Source of the DNA: Erysipelotrichaceae bacterium
Lineage (GTDB): Bacteria; Bacillota_I; Bacilli_A; Erysipelotrichales; Erysipelotrichaceae
Reading direction: 5' to 3'
Length of the DNA stretch: 45,226 nucleotides
NCBI GenBank assembly: GCA_009773735.1
Contig: WSYG01000008.1
Span: 1 to 45,226, forward strand
Positions 25,492 through 34,433 of the stretch are shown in pieces. The notes under the pieces are model-generated. The model saw nothing but the letters and a program-made list of their open reading frames with translations. It did no database searches and had not been told where the DNA came from. The position numbers were made by a program, and so were the translations under genes. The stretch's first letter is position 1. Each line of letters opens with the position of its first letter.

Positions 25492-26847
25492 ATGCCGACG
25501 TATCTTCTTTTCGATGTGGGTTCTACATACACAAAAGGTTGTATCGTAGATACTCAAAAGGACGAAATCTTGGCCATCGCCAATGACTTAACGACAGCCT
25601 CGATTGATATCGCCATCGGAATTGAAAATGTTAAACGTAAAATGGCACCTGTTTTAAGTAAGATTTCTATCGATCAAACGCTTGTTTGTAGTTCAGCCAA
25701 AGGCGGTTTAAAAATGATCGCAGTTGGTTTGGTTCCTGATTTGACCTTAAAGGCTGCGACTTTAGCATGTTATAGCGCAGGAGCCAAAGTTATAGGTTCA
25801 TATTCCTTTGAACTCAATCAAAGTGAACTCAAAGAGATAGAAAATGCTCAGTGTGATATTTTGCTGTTGAGTGGTGGAACAGATGGTGGAAATTATGAAG
25901 TTGTGATTCATAATGCTAAGATGATCGCATCTTTGGCACCGAAATTCCCAGTGATTTATGCAGGTAATAAATCTTGTCAAGATGAAATCGTTTCACTATT
26001 TCGAAAAGCCAACGTTGATTGTGTGTGTTGTGAAAATGTTATGCCGACGTATGGGATCCTTCAAGTCGATCAATGTCGTGAATTGATTAGAGAACTGTTT
26101 CTAAGAACCATTGTTAAGGCAAAAGGTTTATCTGAATTAAGTTCAATCATCGATGATATTGTTTTACCAACCCCCATGAGTGTTATGGAAGCTCTAAAAC
26201 TACTTTCTAAAGGCACATCTACTGAAATAGGAATAGGGGATTTGATGGCCATTGATATTGGTGGCGCAACGACTGATGTCTACAGTATGAATGCTCATTT
26301 CGTACTTAAGGACAATATCGGATACAAAGGTTTAAGAGAACCACTGGATAAACGTAGTGTTGAAGGTGATTTAGGCGTACGATTCAGTGCGCATAATGTT
26401 GCTGATCTAAAAAAAGATGAACCTGAATATGATCATGGAATGAGAGACTATCTTCAACAGATCCAAGACAATATTCATTGTGATATTGATCCAGATAAAG
26501 ATTCCGTTCTCGCAGCTTGGTGTACAAATATTGCCACTCAAAGACATGCTGGTAGGCTTGAAACCTCTTATTCACCGATGGGAGTCGGTTACTATCAATC
26601 AGGTAAGGATCTTCGAGATGTATCCGTTATGGTTGGGATTGGTGGACCACTTCTGCATTCAAAAGATCCATTATCGATTTTAGAGATGACTTTGTCTGAT
26701 CCAAATCATCCTGAGATCTTATTACCAGATAAATTGGAATATTATCTTGATTCTAACTATGTGGTCAGTTGTTTAGGTTTGTTGGCTTCACGCCATCCAG
26801 ATACTGTGGTTCGCTTACTAAAAAGAAACATGGAGAAAATCATATGA
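25492..26847 (+). CDS. glmL: glutamate mutase accessory protein GlmL (MutL)
   Basis: This 451-residue member of the ASKHA ATPase superfamily lies between the two mutase subunits, as in Clostridium. It shows the phosphate-1 motif LLFDVGSTYTKG at the N-terminus, LLLSGGTDGGN near 125-135, and a second phosphate loop MAIDIGGATTDVYS at about 252-265. GlmL is thought to reactivate or protect the mutase by exchanging damaged cobalamin, by analogy with other B12-enzyme reactivases. The start codon abuts the glmS stop and the stop overlaps the glmE start (ATGA), so translation is tightly coupled. Confidence 0.94.
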   Translation: MPTYLLFDVGSTYTKGCIVDTQKDEILAIANDLTTASIDIAIGIENVKRKMAPVLSKISIDQTLVCSSAKGGLKMIAVGLVPDLTLKAATLACYSAGAKVIGSYSFELNQSELKEIENAQCDILLLSGGTDGGNYEVVIHNAKMIASLAPKFPVIYAGNKSCQDEIVSLFRKANVDCVCCENVMPTYGILQVDQCRELIRELFLRTIVKAKGLSELSSIIDDIVLPTPMSVMEALKLLSKGTSTEIGIGDLMAIDIGGATTDVYSMNAHFVLKDNIGYKGLREPLDKRSVEGDLGVRFSAHNVADLKKDEPEYDHGMRDYLQQIQDNIHCDIDPDKDSVLAAWCTNIATQRHAGRLETSYSPMGVGYYQSGKDLRDVSVMVGIGGPLLHSKDPLSILEMTLSDPNHPEILLPDKLEYYLDSNYVVSCLGLLASRHPDTVVRLLKRNMEKII

Positions 26848-28289
26848 TCAATCAAAAGATGCCCTTAGTTGAATTCTTGGCCTTACGTCAGGAAGTTCTA
26901 AATCAATGGATCACTGGCAAAGAAGTAAATCTTGAAGAAGCTGTGGCGTATCAAAAAACCATCAAAGCAGATAAAAGATTCAGTGCTAAATTAAAGCAAG
27001 CAGCTTTAGATAAGGTTACTTTAGTTCAGCCTAGAGCTGGGGTCGCTTTACCTAATGATCTTAAGAAACTGCTTAAAACACTTCAAGATGAAGGTGGAGC
27101 TGATCTTTTACCGACAACCATAGACAGTTATACACGTCATAATCGCTACATAGAAGCTCAAACAGGAATCGATGAAAGCATACGGATTGGTAAATCTTTA
27201 TTGAATGGTTTTCCTGCTGTCAATCATGGGGTAAGTGTTTGTCGCGATGTCGTGGAATATTTGGATGTACCTGTTCAAGTACGTCATGGAACACCAGATG
27301 CTCGATTATTGGCTGAAATTACTTTGGCTGGTGGTTTTACATCATTTGAAGGTGGAGGGATTTCCTATAATATCCCTTACGGTAAAAACAATTCCCTTGA
27401 AAAAACGATTACGGATTGGCAATATGTCGATCGTTTGGTTGGATATTACGAAGAACGTGGAATCACAATCAATCGTGAACCTTTTGGTCCTTTGACTGGA
27501 ACTTTGGTTCCTCCTTGTATTTCGCATTCAGTGGCAATCTTAGAATCTTTATTGGCGGCTCAACAAGGCTGTAAATGCATTACTGTTGGATATGGACAAT
27601 GTGGTAATCAGATTCAAGACATTGCTGCTATTAAGACTTTAGAAAAATTATCTAAGATGTATTTAAATCGTTTTGGATATAAAGATGTGCGCATCACAAC
27701 GGTCTTTCATCAATGGATGGGTGGTTTTCCGCAAGACGAAGCTAAAGCATACGCAGTCATCGCTTGGGGTGCTGCAACAGCCGTTCTATCAGGTGCCACA
27801 AAAGTCATCGTTAAATCTCCTCATGAAGCTTTTGGAGTACCCACTGCCGAAGCCAATTCAAACGGATTGAAGGCTACCAAACAATTGACGGCGATGCTCA
27901 AAGATCAAGTCGCAATTGAGAGTCCTATGATCGTTGAAGAAATGAACATCATTGAAGCTGAGACTAATTGTATTATAGAAGCGGTCTTGAAGCTTGGAAA
28001 CAATGACTTTGGATTAAGCGCATTGCGTGGTTTTGAAGCAGGTTTGATCGATGTCCCATTTGCGCCAGCACAGTGTAATGCCAACAAAGCATTACCGGCA
28101 AGAGACAATAATGGGGCAGTAAGATTCTTAGATTTCGGAAATTTACCTTTTGATGAAACACTTAAAGCCTTTCATCGCCAGAAGTTAAAAGAACGGGCTG
28201 AAACAGAGCGTCGTGATGTCAGTTTCCAAATGGTCATCGACGATATATATGCAGTCAGTAAAGGACAATTGGTCGGACGACCAAGATAG
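26844..28289 (+). CDS. glmE: glutamate mutase epsilon (E) subunit
   Basis: This is the catalytic TIM-barrel component of methylaspartate mutase, which binds glutamate and pairs with GlmS around adenosylcobalamin. At 481 residues it has the length of clostridial MutE. Visible family segments are LPTTIDSYTRHNRY, HGTPDARLLAEI with the substrate-binding Arg, EGGGISYNIPYGK, and TVGYGQCGNQIQD. The start is the ATG that overlaps the glmL stop, with GGAGAAAAT upstream; a longer frame would add 25 residues inside glmL. It is followed within eight bases by mal. Confidence 0.96.
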   Translation: MINQKMPLVEFLALRQEVLNQWITGKEVNLEEAVAYQKTIKADKRFSAKLKQAALDKVTLVQPRAGVALPNDLKKLLKTLQDEGGADLLPTTIDSYTRHNRYIEAQTGIDESIRIGKSLLNGFPAVNHGVSVCRDVVEYLDVPVQVRHGTPDARLLAEITLAGGFTSFEGGGISYNIPYGKNNSLEKTITDWQYVDRLVGYYEERGITINREPFGPLTGTLVPPCISHSVAILESLLAAQQGCKCITVGYGQCGNQIQDIAAIKTLEKLSKMYLNRFGYKDVRITTVFHQWMGGFPQDEAKAYAVIAWGAATAVLSGATKVIVKSPHEAFGVPTAEANSNGLKATKQLTAMLKDQVAIESPMIVEEMNIIEAETNCIIEAVLKLGNNDFGLSALRGFEAGLIDVPFAPAQCNANKALPARDNNGAVRFLDFGNLPFDETLKAFHRQKLKERAETERRDVSFQMVIDDIYAVSKGQLVGRPR

Positions 28290-28296
28290 GGAAACC

Positions 28297-29562
28297 ATGA
28301 AAATCATTGATGTAGTCACAAGCCAAGGCAGAACAGGTTTCTTCTTTGACGATCAAAAAGCGATCAAACAAGGCGCGAAATCAGAAGGTAGCTTTTATGT
28401 AGGCGATCCACTCACTCCAGGGTTTACTCGGATTCGTCAGGCTGGAGAATCTTTAACGATCATGTTGGTTCTTGAAGATGGACAAGTCGCTTTTGGAGAT
28501 TGTTGTGCAGTTCAATACAGCGGATGTGGAGGAAGAGATCCACTCTTCTTAGCTCAAGAATTTGAACTGATCATTCATCAAGAACTTAAACCATTATTAA
28601 TGGGTAGGGAACTTGATTCTTTTAAGACTTTAGCTCATGAGTTTGATAACTTTCATCACGAAGGTAAACGGATTCATACAGCACTTCGATATGGAATCAC
28701 TCAAGCTTTATTAGATGGTGTCGCAAAAGCCCATCATACCCAAATGGCCAACATCGTTGCTTTAGAATATGGAACTCAAGTGAGTGACCAATTGATTCCA
28801 ATCTTTAGTCAAAGCGGAGACAATCGCTATGACAATGTCGATAAAATGATCATCAAAGGATCACCTGTCATGCCTCATGCGCTCATCAACAATGTTGCTG
28901 CTAAGTTAGGTTATCAAGGTGAAAAACTATTGGAATATGTCAAATGGCTACGTCAACGGGTCGATACGTTTAAGAGTAATGATGATTATATGCCTGTCTT
29001 TCATATCGATGTCTATGGAACTTTTGGGATCATCTTTAAAACAGATTATGAAGCCATGGCCGATTATATGAAATCATTGCGTGAAGCCAGTGGTCCATAT
29101 CATTTACGCATTGAAGGACCGGTTGATTTCGATGATCGCGAATTGACCATGCTGGGACTAAAAGCCATTACTGAAGTGCTAGATCGACGTCATATCGATG
29201 TTGAGATCGTTGCGGATGAATGGTGCAATACACTAGAAGACATCATCTATTTTGCCGATAACAAAGCTGGTCATATGGTACAAATCAAAACTCCAGATTT
29301 AGGTGGGATCCAAAATACGATTGAAGCCGTACTTTATTGTAATAAAAAAGGCATTGGTGCTTATCAAGGCGGTACTTGTAATGAAACAGATATTAGTGCT
29401 AAGACCTGTGTCCATGTCGCAATGGCGACTCATCCTGTTCAGATCTTGGCTAAACCGGGGATGGGCGTCGATGAAGGATATATGATCGTATACAATGAAA
29501 TGCAAAGGATAATCGCATTGAATAAAGCGATGAAAGGCAGGACAAATCATGAAATGCGTTAA
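28297..29562 (+). CDS. mal: methylaspartate ammonia-lyase
   Basis: MAL removes ammonia from 3-methylaspartate to give mesaconate, using an enolase-superfamily fold and Mg2+. The 421-residue protein carries the family residues at the classical numbering: His194 in VMPHALIN, metal ligands Asp238 (FHIDVYG), Glu273 (RIEGPVD) and Asp307 (VADEWCN), Gln329 and the catalytic Lys331 (VQIKTPDLGG). AGGGAAACC precedes the chosen ATG; a longer frame would begin inside glmE. The last 14 bases overlap the AtuA-like gene, so the two are coupled. Confidence 0.97.
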   Translation: MKIIDVVTSQGRTGFFFDDQKAIKQGAKSEGSFYVGDPLTPGFTRIRQAGESLTIMLVLEDGQVAFGDCCAVQYSGCGGRDPLFLAQEFELIIHQELKPLLMGRELDSFKTLAHEFDNFHHEGKRIHTALRYGITQALLDGVAKAHHTQMANIVALEYGTQVSDQLIPIFSQSGDNRYDNVDKMIIKGSPVMPHALINNVAAKLGYQGEKLLEYVKWLRQRVDTFKSNDDYMPVFHIDVYGTFGIIFKTDYEAMADYMKSLREASGPYHLRIEGPVDFDDRELTMLGLKAITEVLDRRHIDVEIVADEWCNTLEDIIYFADNKAGHMVQIKTPDLGGIQNTIEAVLYCNKKGIGAYQGGTCNETDISAKTCVHVAMATHPVQILAKPGMGVDEGYMIVYNEMQRIIALNKAMKGRTNHEMR

Positions 29563-30901
29563 AGTTCTTTCTACGACAGCGATCCTTGGTTATGGTTTCC
29601 CAATGTCTAGTTTTGAAGAAGGCATGAAATTAAAACCAGATTGTATCGCTGTGGATGCTGGTTCTACCGATCCAGGACCTTATTACTTAGGTGCAGGCGT
29701 CTCATTCACCGATTATTTCGCTGTCAAACGTGACTTGGCCATCATGATCGAAGCTGGGATTGAACATAATATCCCTGTTTTGGTAGGTAGTGCCGGAGGA
29801 AGTGGCGCCAAACCTCATCTGGATTGGCAACTTCAAATCGTTTACGAAATCGCTAAAGAACATAATCTGCACTTTAAAATGGCTGTCATCGAAGCAGATT
29901 TCGATAAAGAATTTGTCTTAAAAGCATTTGAAGAAGGTAAGGTTAAACCTCTTCATCCAGCCCCAGAATGTACGCGTGAGGACATTCTGGAATCGACCCG
30001 CATCGTTGGTCAAATGGGGGTAGAACCTTTCATCAAAGCCCTTAATGATGGCGCTCAGGTCATCATCGCAGGTCGTTCTTATGATCCTAATATGTTTGCA
30101 GCGCTTCCAATCATTCGTGGTTTTGATCAAGGTTTAGCACTACATATGGGAAAAATCTTAGAATGTGCTGCGATCGCATCAACCCCAGGCAGTGGCAGTG
30201 ATTGTATGTTTGGAACCATCTACGAAGATCGCTTTGTCTTAGAAACCTTAAATCCGGCTCGTAAATGCACGACCTTAAGTGTCAGTGCCCATACTTTATA
30301 CGAAAAAACAAATCCATATATCTTACCTGGACCTGGTGGAACCATCGATCTTCATCAAACAACTTTTACGCAACTCAATGAAAATCAAGTTGAAGTCAGA
30401 GGCAGTAAGTTCATCTTATCCAATCCCTATACCATCAAACTAGAGGCTGCCAAATGTGTTGGATTTAGAACTGTCAGTATCGCGGGAGTACGCGATCCAA
30501 TCTTCATTAGAGAAATCGATTCAATTTTAGAAGGGGTCACCAAAAGAGTTAAAGATAACTTTAAGAATCTGGATAATTATCACCTTAACTTCAAGATCTA
30601 TGGTAAAAACGGAGTCATGGGTGATCTAGAACCTGTTAAAGAAATCACATCTCATGAATTGTGTATCGTCATCGATGCGGTTGCGAAAACACAAGATGTC
30701 GCAAACACCATCTGTAGTTTTGCCCGCAGTACGATGCTTCATTATGGCTATGATGGACGTATCGCAACGGCTGGTAATCTTGCCTTTCCATATTCCCCAA
30801 GTGATTTTAAAGTAGGTGCTGTGTATAACTTCAGTTTGTATCATTTGATTGAAATCACCGATCCGGTTGGCATATTCAAACAGACCATGGTCAATGTGTA
30901 A
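29549..30901 (+). CDS. AtuA-like (DUF1446) protein of the methylaspartate operon
   Basis: This 450-residue cytosolic protein is in the acyclic terpene utilisation AtuA/DUF1446 family. It shows the N-terminal KVLSTTAILGYGFP, DAGSTDPGPYYLG, LVGSAGGSGAKPH, and the later IIAGRSYDPNMFAALP and STPGSGSDCMFG segments. The reaction of the family is not known to me; conserved Asp, His and Cys residues suggest an enzyme acting on a small acid or its CoA ester. It overlaps the end of mal and precedes a DUF4387 gene, the usual partner of AtuA. In this operon it may handle mesaconate or citramalate, but this is inference. Confidence 0.88.
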   Translation: MKCVKVLSTTAILGYGFPMSSFEEGMKLKPDCIAVDAGSTDPGPYYLGAGVSFTDYFAVKRDLAIMIEAGIEHNIPVLVGSAGGSGAKPHLDWQLQIVYEIAKEHNLHFKMAVIEADFDKEFVLKAFEEGKVKPLHPAPECTREDILESTRIVGQMGVEPFIKALNDGAQVIIAGRSYDPNMFAALPIIRGFDQGLALHMGKILECAAIASTPGSGSDCMFGTIYEDRFVLETLNPARKCTTLSVSAHTLYEKTNPYILPGPGGTIDLHQTTFTQLNENQVEVRGSKFILSNPYTIKLEAAKCVGFRTVSIAGVRDPIFIREIDSILEGVTKRVKDNFKNLDNYHLNFKIYGKNGVMGDLEPVKEITSHELCIVIDAVAKTQDVANTICSFARSTMLHYGYDGRIATAGNLAFPYSPSDFKVGAVYNFSLYHLIEITDPVGIFKQTMVNV

Positions 30902-30911
30902 GGAGCCACTT

Positions 30912-31229
30912 ATGAAACATAAACTGATCGATATCGCAAAAGTCATTCGTTCTAAGAATTCAGGACCTTATGAGATTACGTTTGACATTATCCTAAAAGA
31001 CAAAGAAACATTTAACGCCTTGGTTGAACATAAATGCATCAATGCTGAACTCATCGCTTCTTTGTATAAAATCAAAGTAGAAGATGTCATCACCATCGTT
31101 GAGTTTGTTCCTGCTAATGCCATCAAAGCCACCATCATCAGACCGATGTGCAGTGGAGATATCCGTGAAACCGATGTCTACGGTGCTCAACAACACGCCC
31201 CATTACTTGATCTTGAATTTGACTACTAG
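30912..31229 (+). CDS. DUF4387 protein, partner of AtuA
   Basis: This 105-residue small cytosolic protein matches my memory of DUF4387. It begins with LIDIAKVIRSKNSGPYEITFD and has the middle IKVEDVITIVEFVPANAIK. The end is RPMCSGDIRETDVYGAQQHAP. It is compact and alpha/beta, with no cysteine cluster or signal. It is encoded next to AtuA/DUF1446 genes elsewhere and probably forms a complex with that protein. The start is the ATG with AAGGAG seven bases upstream; a longer frame would run back into the AtuA-like gene. It is the last gene of the operon, closed by a terminator. Confidence 0.85.
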   Translation: MKHKLIDIAKVIRSKNSGPYEITFDIILKDKETFNALVEHKCINAELIASLYKIKVEDVITIVEFVPANAIKATIIRPMCSGDIRETDVYGAQQHAPLLDLEFDY

Positions 31230-31237
31230 ACTTAAAA

Positions 31238-31263
31238 GCACTTCAGAAGAAGTGCCTTTTTAT
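31238..31263 (+). terminator. terminator of the methylaspartate operon
   Basis: GCACTTC/GAAGTGC stem with a four-base loop, flanked by AAAA on the left and CTTTTTAT on the right. It begins nine bases after the DUF4387 stop. The converging nuclease gene ends just beyond it. Confidence 0.88.
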
Positions 31264-31266
31264 GGG

Positions 31267-31788
31267 TTAATTGTTTTTCCAAATGCCTATTTTTTCTTTT
31301 TTGATCAGATCTTGAAGTTGATAGAGTTGACTGGAATAAAGATTGGGCTGCTTAACATATTTGACTTCCGCATAACCTTGTTCAATCAATTTGGCTTGAA
31401 GCAGTTTACCATCGACCCAGATCCAGGCCAATAAGCGATCATATTGATCACGATCATCCTCATAAGGATCCATTTGGAGGATGATTGTTTTTGCTTTGGT
31501 CAATAAGTTACAGGTATAATCACTGGCTTGATTGCCATAAGGCTCAGGATTTGGATGATCATCATTGGCAATTTCAGGCGCATCGATCGACAAGAATCGT
31601 ACTTTTTCATCATTCCCAGCCAATAAGAAATGAGCTGTATCACCATCTGTACATTTTAAAAGAAGGGCTTTACTTTGATCAGAAGCAGAAGTGATCTTGA
31701 TGGAATCTGCATCGAAACTAGGTTTATTGCTGACTTTACATGCACTTAAGCTCATGATCAATACGATAATCAACCATTGTTTTCTCAT
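31267..31788 (-). CDS. thermonuclease-like (SNase) lipoprotein
   Basis: This is a 173-residue lipoprotein with signal LSAC (Cys17) and a staphylococcal-nuclease domain, so it probably degrades DNA or RNA at the outer face of the membrane. The core shows CTDGDTAHF, the active-site Arg and Glu in VRFLSIDAPE, and the second active-site Arg in QYDRLLAWIW. YAEVKYV and a C-terminal helix complete the fold. The start is the ATG with AAAGGAA; an in-frame ATG seven codons earlier lacks a site. It might scavenge nucleotides. It is convergent with the methylaspartate operon. Confidence 0.88.
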   Translation of the reverse strand: MRKQWLIIVLIMSLSACKVSNKPSFDADSIKITSASDQSKALLLKCTDGDTAHFLLAGNDEKVRFLSIDAPEIANDDHPNPEPYGNQASDYTCNLLTKAKTIILQMDPYEDDRDQYDRLLAWIWVDGKLLQAKLIEQGYAEVKYVKQPNLYSSQLYQLQDLIKKEKIGIWKNN

Positions 31789-31869
31789 GTTTTTTCCTTT
31801 CAAGTTCAAATCTTGTTTTCATTGTATCATCTTGAATAAGCGGTCGTCTAAATAATAAGGTTTGGTTTC

Positions 31870-31898
31870 TTGTATTATGAAACTTGCTGACCTATAAT
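31870..31898 (+). promoter_or_regulatory. promoter of the HerA/DUF853 gene
   Basis: TTGTAT, a 17-base spacer and a perfect TATAAT predict a start near 31905, about 20 bases before the GTG start codon. Confidence 0.75.
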
Positions 31899-31925
31899 AT
31901 GAGAAATGAGATATGGAGGAAGTTC

Positions 31926-33452
31926 GTGGATCAATCAACACAATTTTTAGTCGGAAGAGGTGAGAAGGATATCCTGTTTAACTTAAAGATGGCCAATCGT
32001 CATGGTTTGATTGCTGGTGCTACCGGCACTGGTAAAACAATTACCTTAAAAGTATTGGCTGAACATTTCAGTACTCAAGGCGTTCCTGTTTTCTTATCAG
32101 ATGTCAAAGGTGATCTTGCTTCTTTGGCTCAACCAGGCATCATGAATCCTAAACTTCAAGAAAGGATCGATAAATTAGGGCTTGCCCCATTTGAATTTGG
32201 TAGTTATCCAGTTCGTTTATGGGACGTTTTTGGGGAGTTGGGACATCCTTTACGCACCAGCATCTCTGAGATTGGACCTTTGCTCTTAAGTCGTATATTG
32301 GGCTTAAATGAGGTTCAGGCAGGGGTTTTGACCATAATATTTAGAATTGCTGATGATATGGGTTTACTTTTGATCGATTTGAAAGATATTCGTAGTTTGG
32401 TTCAATATGTTGGAGATAATGCCAATAACTTTACCACTGAATATGGGAATCTTGCTAAACCCTCTGTGGGATCGATTCAACGTGCTTTATTGACTCTAGA
32501 AGATCAAGGTGGAGATCAGTTCTTTGCTGAACCTGCGTTTGATATCAATGACTTGATGAAAGTCGATCCTTATGGAAAAGGCATCATCAATGTCTTGGCT
32601 TCTGAAAAGTTAATGATGGCTCCTGCTTTGTATTCAACCTTCTTATTGTGGTTGCTTTCTGAACTGTTTGAAGAATTACCTGAAGTCGGAGATCTTGATA
32701 AACCGAAGATGGTATTTTTCTTTGATGAAGCACACTTGCTGTTTACAGATGCCCCAAAAGCATTACTGGATAAAATTGAACTCGTAGTTAGATTGATCAG
32801 ATCTAAAGGCGTTGGTGTTTACTTTGTAACGCAAAATCCAATCGATATCCCAGATAAAGTATTGAATCAATTGGGCAATCGTGTACAACATGCCTTGCGC
32901 TCATTTACTCCGCGCGAAAACAAAGCCATCAATGCAATGGCAGAAACATTCAGACAAAACCCAAGCATCGATATCCCTAGTGTCATCACTGAACTTAAAA
33001 CAGGGGAAGCTTTGGTTTCCATGTTGGATCTAGAAGGAAGACCTGGCATCGTTGAAAGAGCTATGATTTGTCCTCCACATAGCATCATCGGAACCATTAC
33101 TCCTGAAAAACGTCAAGAACTGATCACAAATTCACCGTTCTATTACAAATACAATCAAATCATCGATAAAGAATCTGCCTATGAAATGTTGAAAGCTAAA
33201 ATGAATGTTCAGCAAGAACAAAAGAACTTGGTCGAAGAAGCTAAACTTCAAGAACAGCAAGTTAAAGAACAAAATAAAGAAGCTGTACGTTTACGTAAAG
33301 AACAAGAAAGACTTGATAAAGAAAAAGCCAGAGCTGCTAAGAAAAATGTCACTGTTGTCGAGAAAATGACGAAGTCTTTTATGGGTACGATGAGTTCATC
33401 GATTGGACGTGAAATTGCCCGCGGAATCTTTGGATCATTGTTAAGAAGATAA
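31926..33452 (+). CDS. HerA-FtsK-type ATPase, DUF853 (YjgR-like)
   Basis: This 508-residue ATPase belongs to the helicase HerA/DUF853 family. Walker A GATGTGKTITL is near residues 29-39, Walker B MVFFFDEAHLLF is near 260-271, and the sensor region GVYFVTQNP follows. A Lys/Glu/Gln-rich coiled coil at about 430-480 precedes a short C-terminal tail with a conserved-looking RGIFGSLLRR. It is a hexameric DNA or protein translocase by family; no substrate is known. I chose GTG because GGAGGAAG lies just upstream and the promoter fits; upstream codons lie in the promoter. It is monocistronic with its own terminator. Confidence 0.9.
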   Translation: MDQSTQFLVGRGEKDILFNLKMANRHGLIAGATGTGKTITLKVLAEHFSTQGVPVFLSDVKGDLASLAQPGIMNPKLQERIDKLGLAPFEFGSYPVRLWDVFGELGHPLRTSISEIGPLLLSRILGLNEVQAGVLTIIFRIADDMGLLLIDLKDIRSLVQYVGDNANNFTTEYGNLAKPSVGSIQRALLTLEDQGGDQFFAEPAFDINDLMKVDPYGKGIINVLASEKLMMAPALYSTFLLWLLSELFEELPEVGDLDKPKMVFFFDEAHLLFTDAPKALLDKIELVVRLIRSKGVGVYFVTQNPIDIPDKVLNQLGNRVQHALRSFTPRENKAINAMAETFRQNPSIDIPSVITELKTGEALVSMLDLEGRPGIVERAMICPPHSIIGTITPEKRQELITNSPFYYKYNQIIDKESAYEMLKAKMNVQQEQKNLVEEAKLQEQQVKEQNKEAVRLRKEQERLDKEKARAAKKNVTVVEKMTKSFMGTMSSSIGREIARGIFGSLLRR

Positions 33453-33459
33453 AGACAAT

Positions 33460-33485
33460 AAAGCAGATTACGGATAATCTGCTTT
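33460..33485 (+). terminator. terminator after the HerA/DUF853 gene
   Basis: An 11-bp stem, AAAGCAGATTA/TAATCTGCTTT, has a four-base loop and ends in TTTTTATA. Confidence 0.88.
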
Positions 33486-33515
33486 TTATAAATGAACTGT
33501 AAACAAGGAGAATTT

Positions 33516-34361
33516 ATGACAAAATCAACTAAGTATCAGGATTTGATCAGAAACAGAATATCATGCAGAACCTATGACTCAATGCCTATTTCTCTTGAAT
33601 CCATCGCAAAAATGGAAGAAAAGATCGCTGAATTAAACCAAGAAGCCAAGACAGAAGTAAGATTTGCCATAGTTTCTAGTTTAAGCGATGACAGAAACGC
33701 AAAAGCGAAACTTGGAACGTATGGAGTCATGTCAGGAGCACACACTTTTATTGAGGCGATCCAAGATATTGAAACAGGAGATCCACTGGAATTGGGTTAC
33801 TTATTTGAAAAAGCAGTTTTATTTGCAACCGAACTTGGATTAAGTACCTGTTGGTTAGGCGGAACATTTAATCGTGGAAATTTTGAGAAGAGTCTTACTT
33901 TGACCAATAATGAAACCATACCCATTGTTTCACCAATTGGTTATGCTAAAGATAAAAGAAGTTTACTTGATTCAACCATGCGATTTGGAGCTGGATCTAA
34001 CCATAGAAAGCCATGGAATGAATTGTTCTTTGAGAATGATTCAAAAACACCTTTAACCAAAGAAAATGCTGGAAAATATGAAGTAGCTTTAGAAATGGTT
34101 AGATTGGGTCCTTCTGCAAGCAATAAACAGCCTTGGCGATTAATGAAAACAGGCGATGATTTCCATTTCTTTATTCAGAGAAATCAAGGATATGGTGATA
34201 TGATACGCTATGATCTGCAACTTAATGATTTGGGCATCGCAAAATGTCATTTTGAATTGACGTTACAAGAAAGTGGAATACAAGGAACTTGGTTCACACT
34301 TGATCCGCAACCAAAAATAGAAGGATGGGTTTATGGTTGTACCTATAAATGTCGTGTGTGA
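33516..34361 (+). CDS. nitroreductase family protein
   Basis: This 281-residue flavin reductase-like protein has the FMN-binding N-terminal Arg cluster RNRISCRTYDSMPIS, a middle GLSTCWLGGTFNRG, and the second-half GPSASNKQPWRL that contacts the flavin. The layout, with two partly duplicated halves, fits the putative TM nitroreductase group rather than the short NfsB type. The natural substrate is unknown. The start is the ATG with AAGGAG five bases upstream; an earlier in-frame ATG lies by the preceding terminator. A GCTTTGC/GCAAAGC hairpin follows ten bases after the stop. Confidence 0.85.
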   Translation: MTKSTKYQDLIRNRISCRTYDSMPISLESIAKMEEKIAELNQEAKTEVRFAIVSSLSDDRNAKAKLGTYGVMSGAHTFIEAIQDIETGDPLELGYLFEKAVLFATELGLSTCWLGGTFNRGNFEKSLTLTNNETIPIVSPIGYAKDKRSLLDSTMRFGAGSNHRKPWNELFFENDSKTPLTKENAGKYEVALEMVRLGPSASNKQPWRLMKTGDDFHFFIQRNQGYGDMIRYDLQLNDLGIAKCHFELTLQESGIQGTWFTLDPQPKIEGWVYGCTYKCRV

Positions 34362-34370
34362 TCATGTTTC

Positions 34371-34407
34371 GCTTTGCAAGTTTTGAAGCAAAGCAATGTT
34401 GTATAAT
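34371..34407 (+). promoter_or_regulatory. hairpin and -10 box before the DegV gene
   Basis: GCTTTGC and GCAAAGC (34371-34377, 34388-34394) pair across ten bases without a T-run. A perfect TATAAT at 34402-34407 follows and gives a start near 34414. The hairpin covers the -35 position, so it may be an operator rather than a terminator. Confidence 0.45.
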
Positions 34408-34433
34408 GGTAAATAAGAAAAAAAGAGGAGCAT

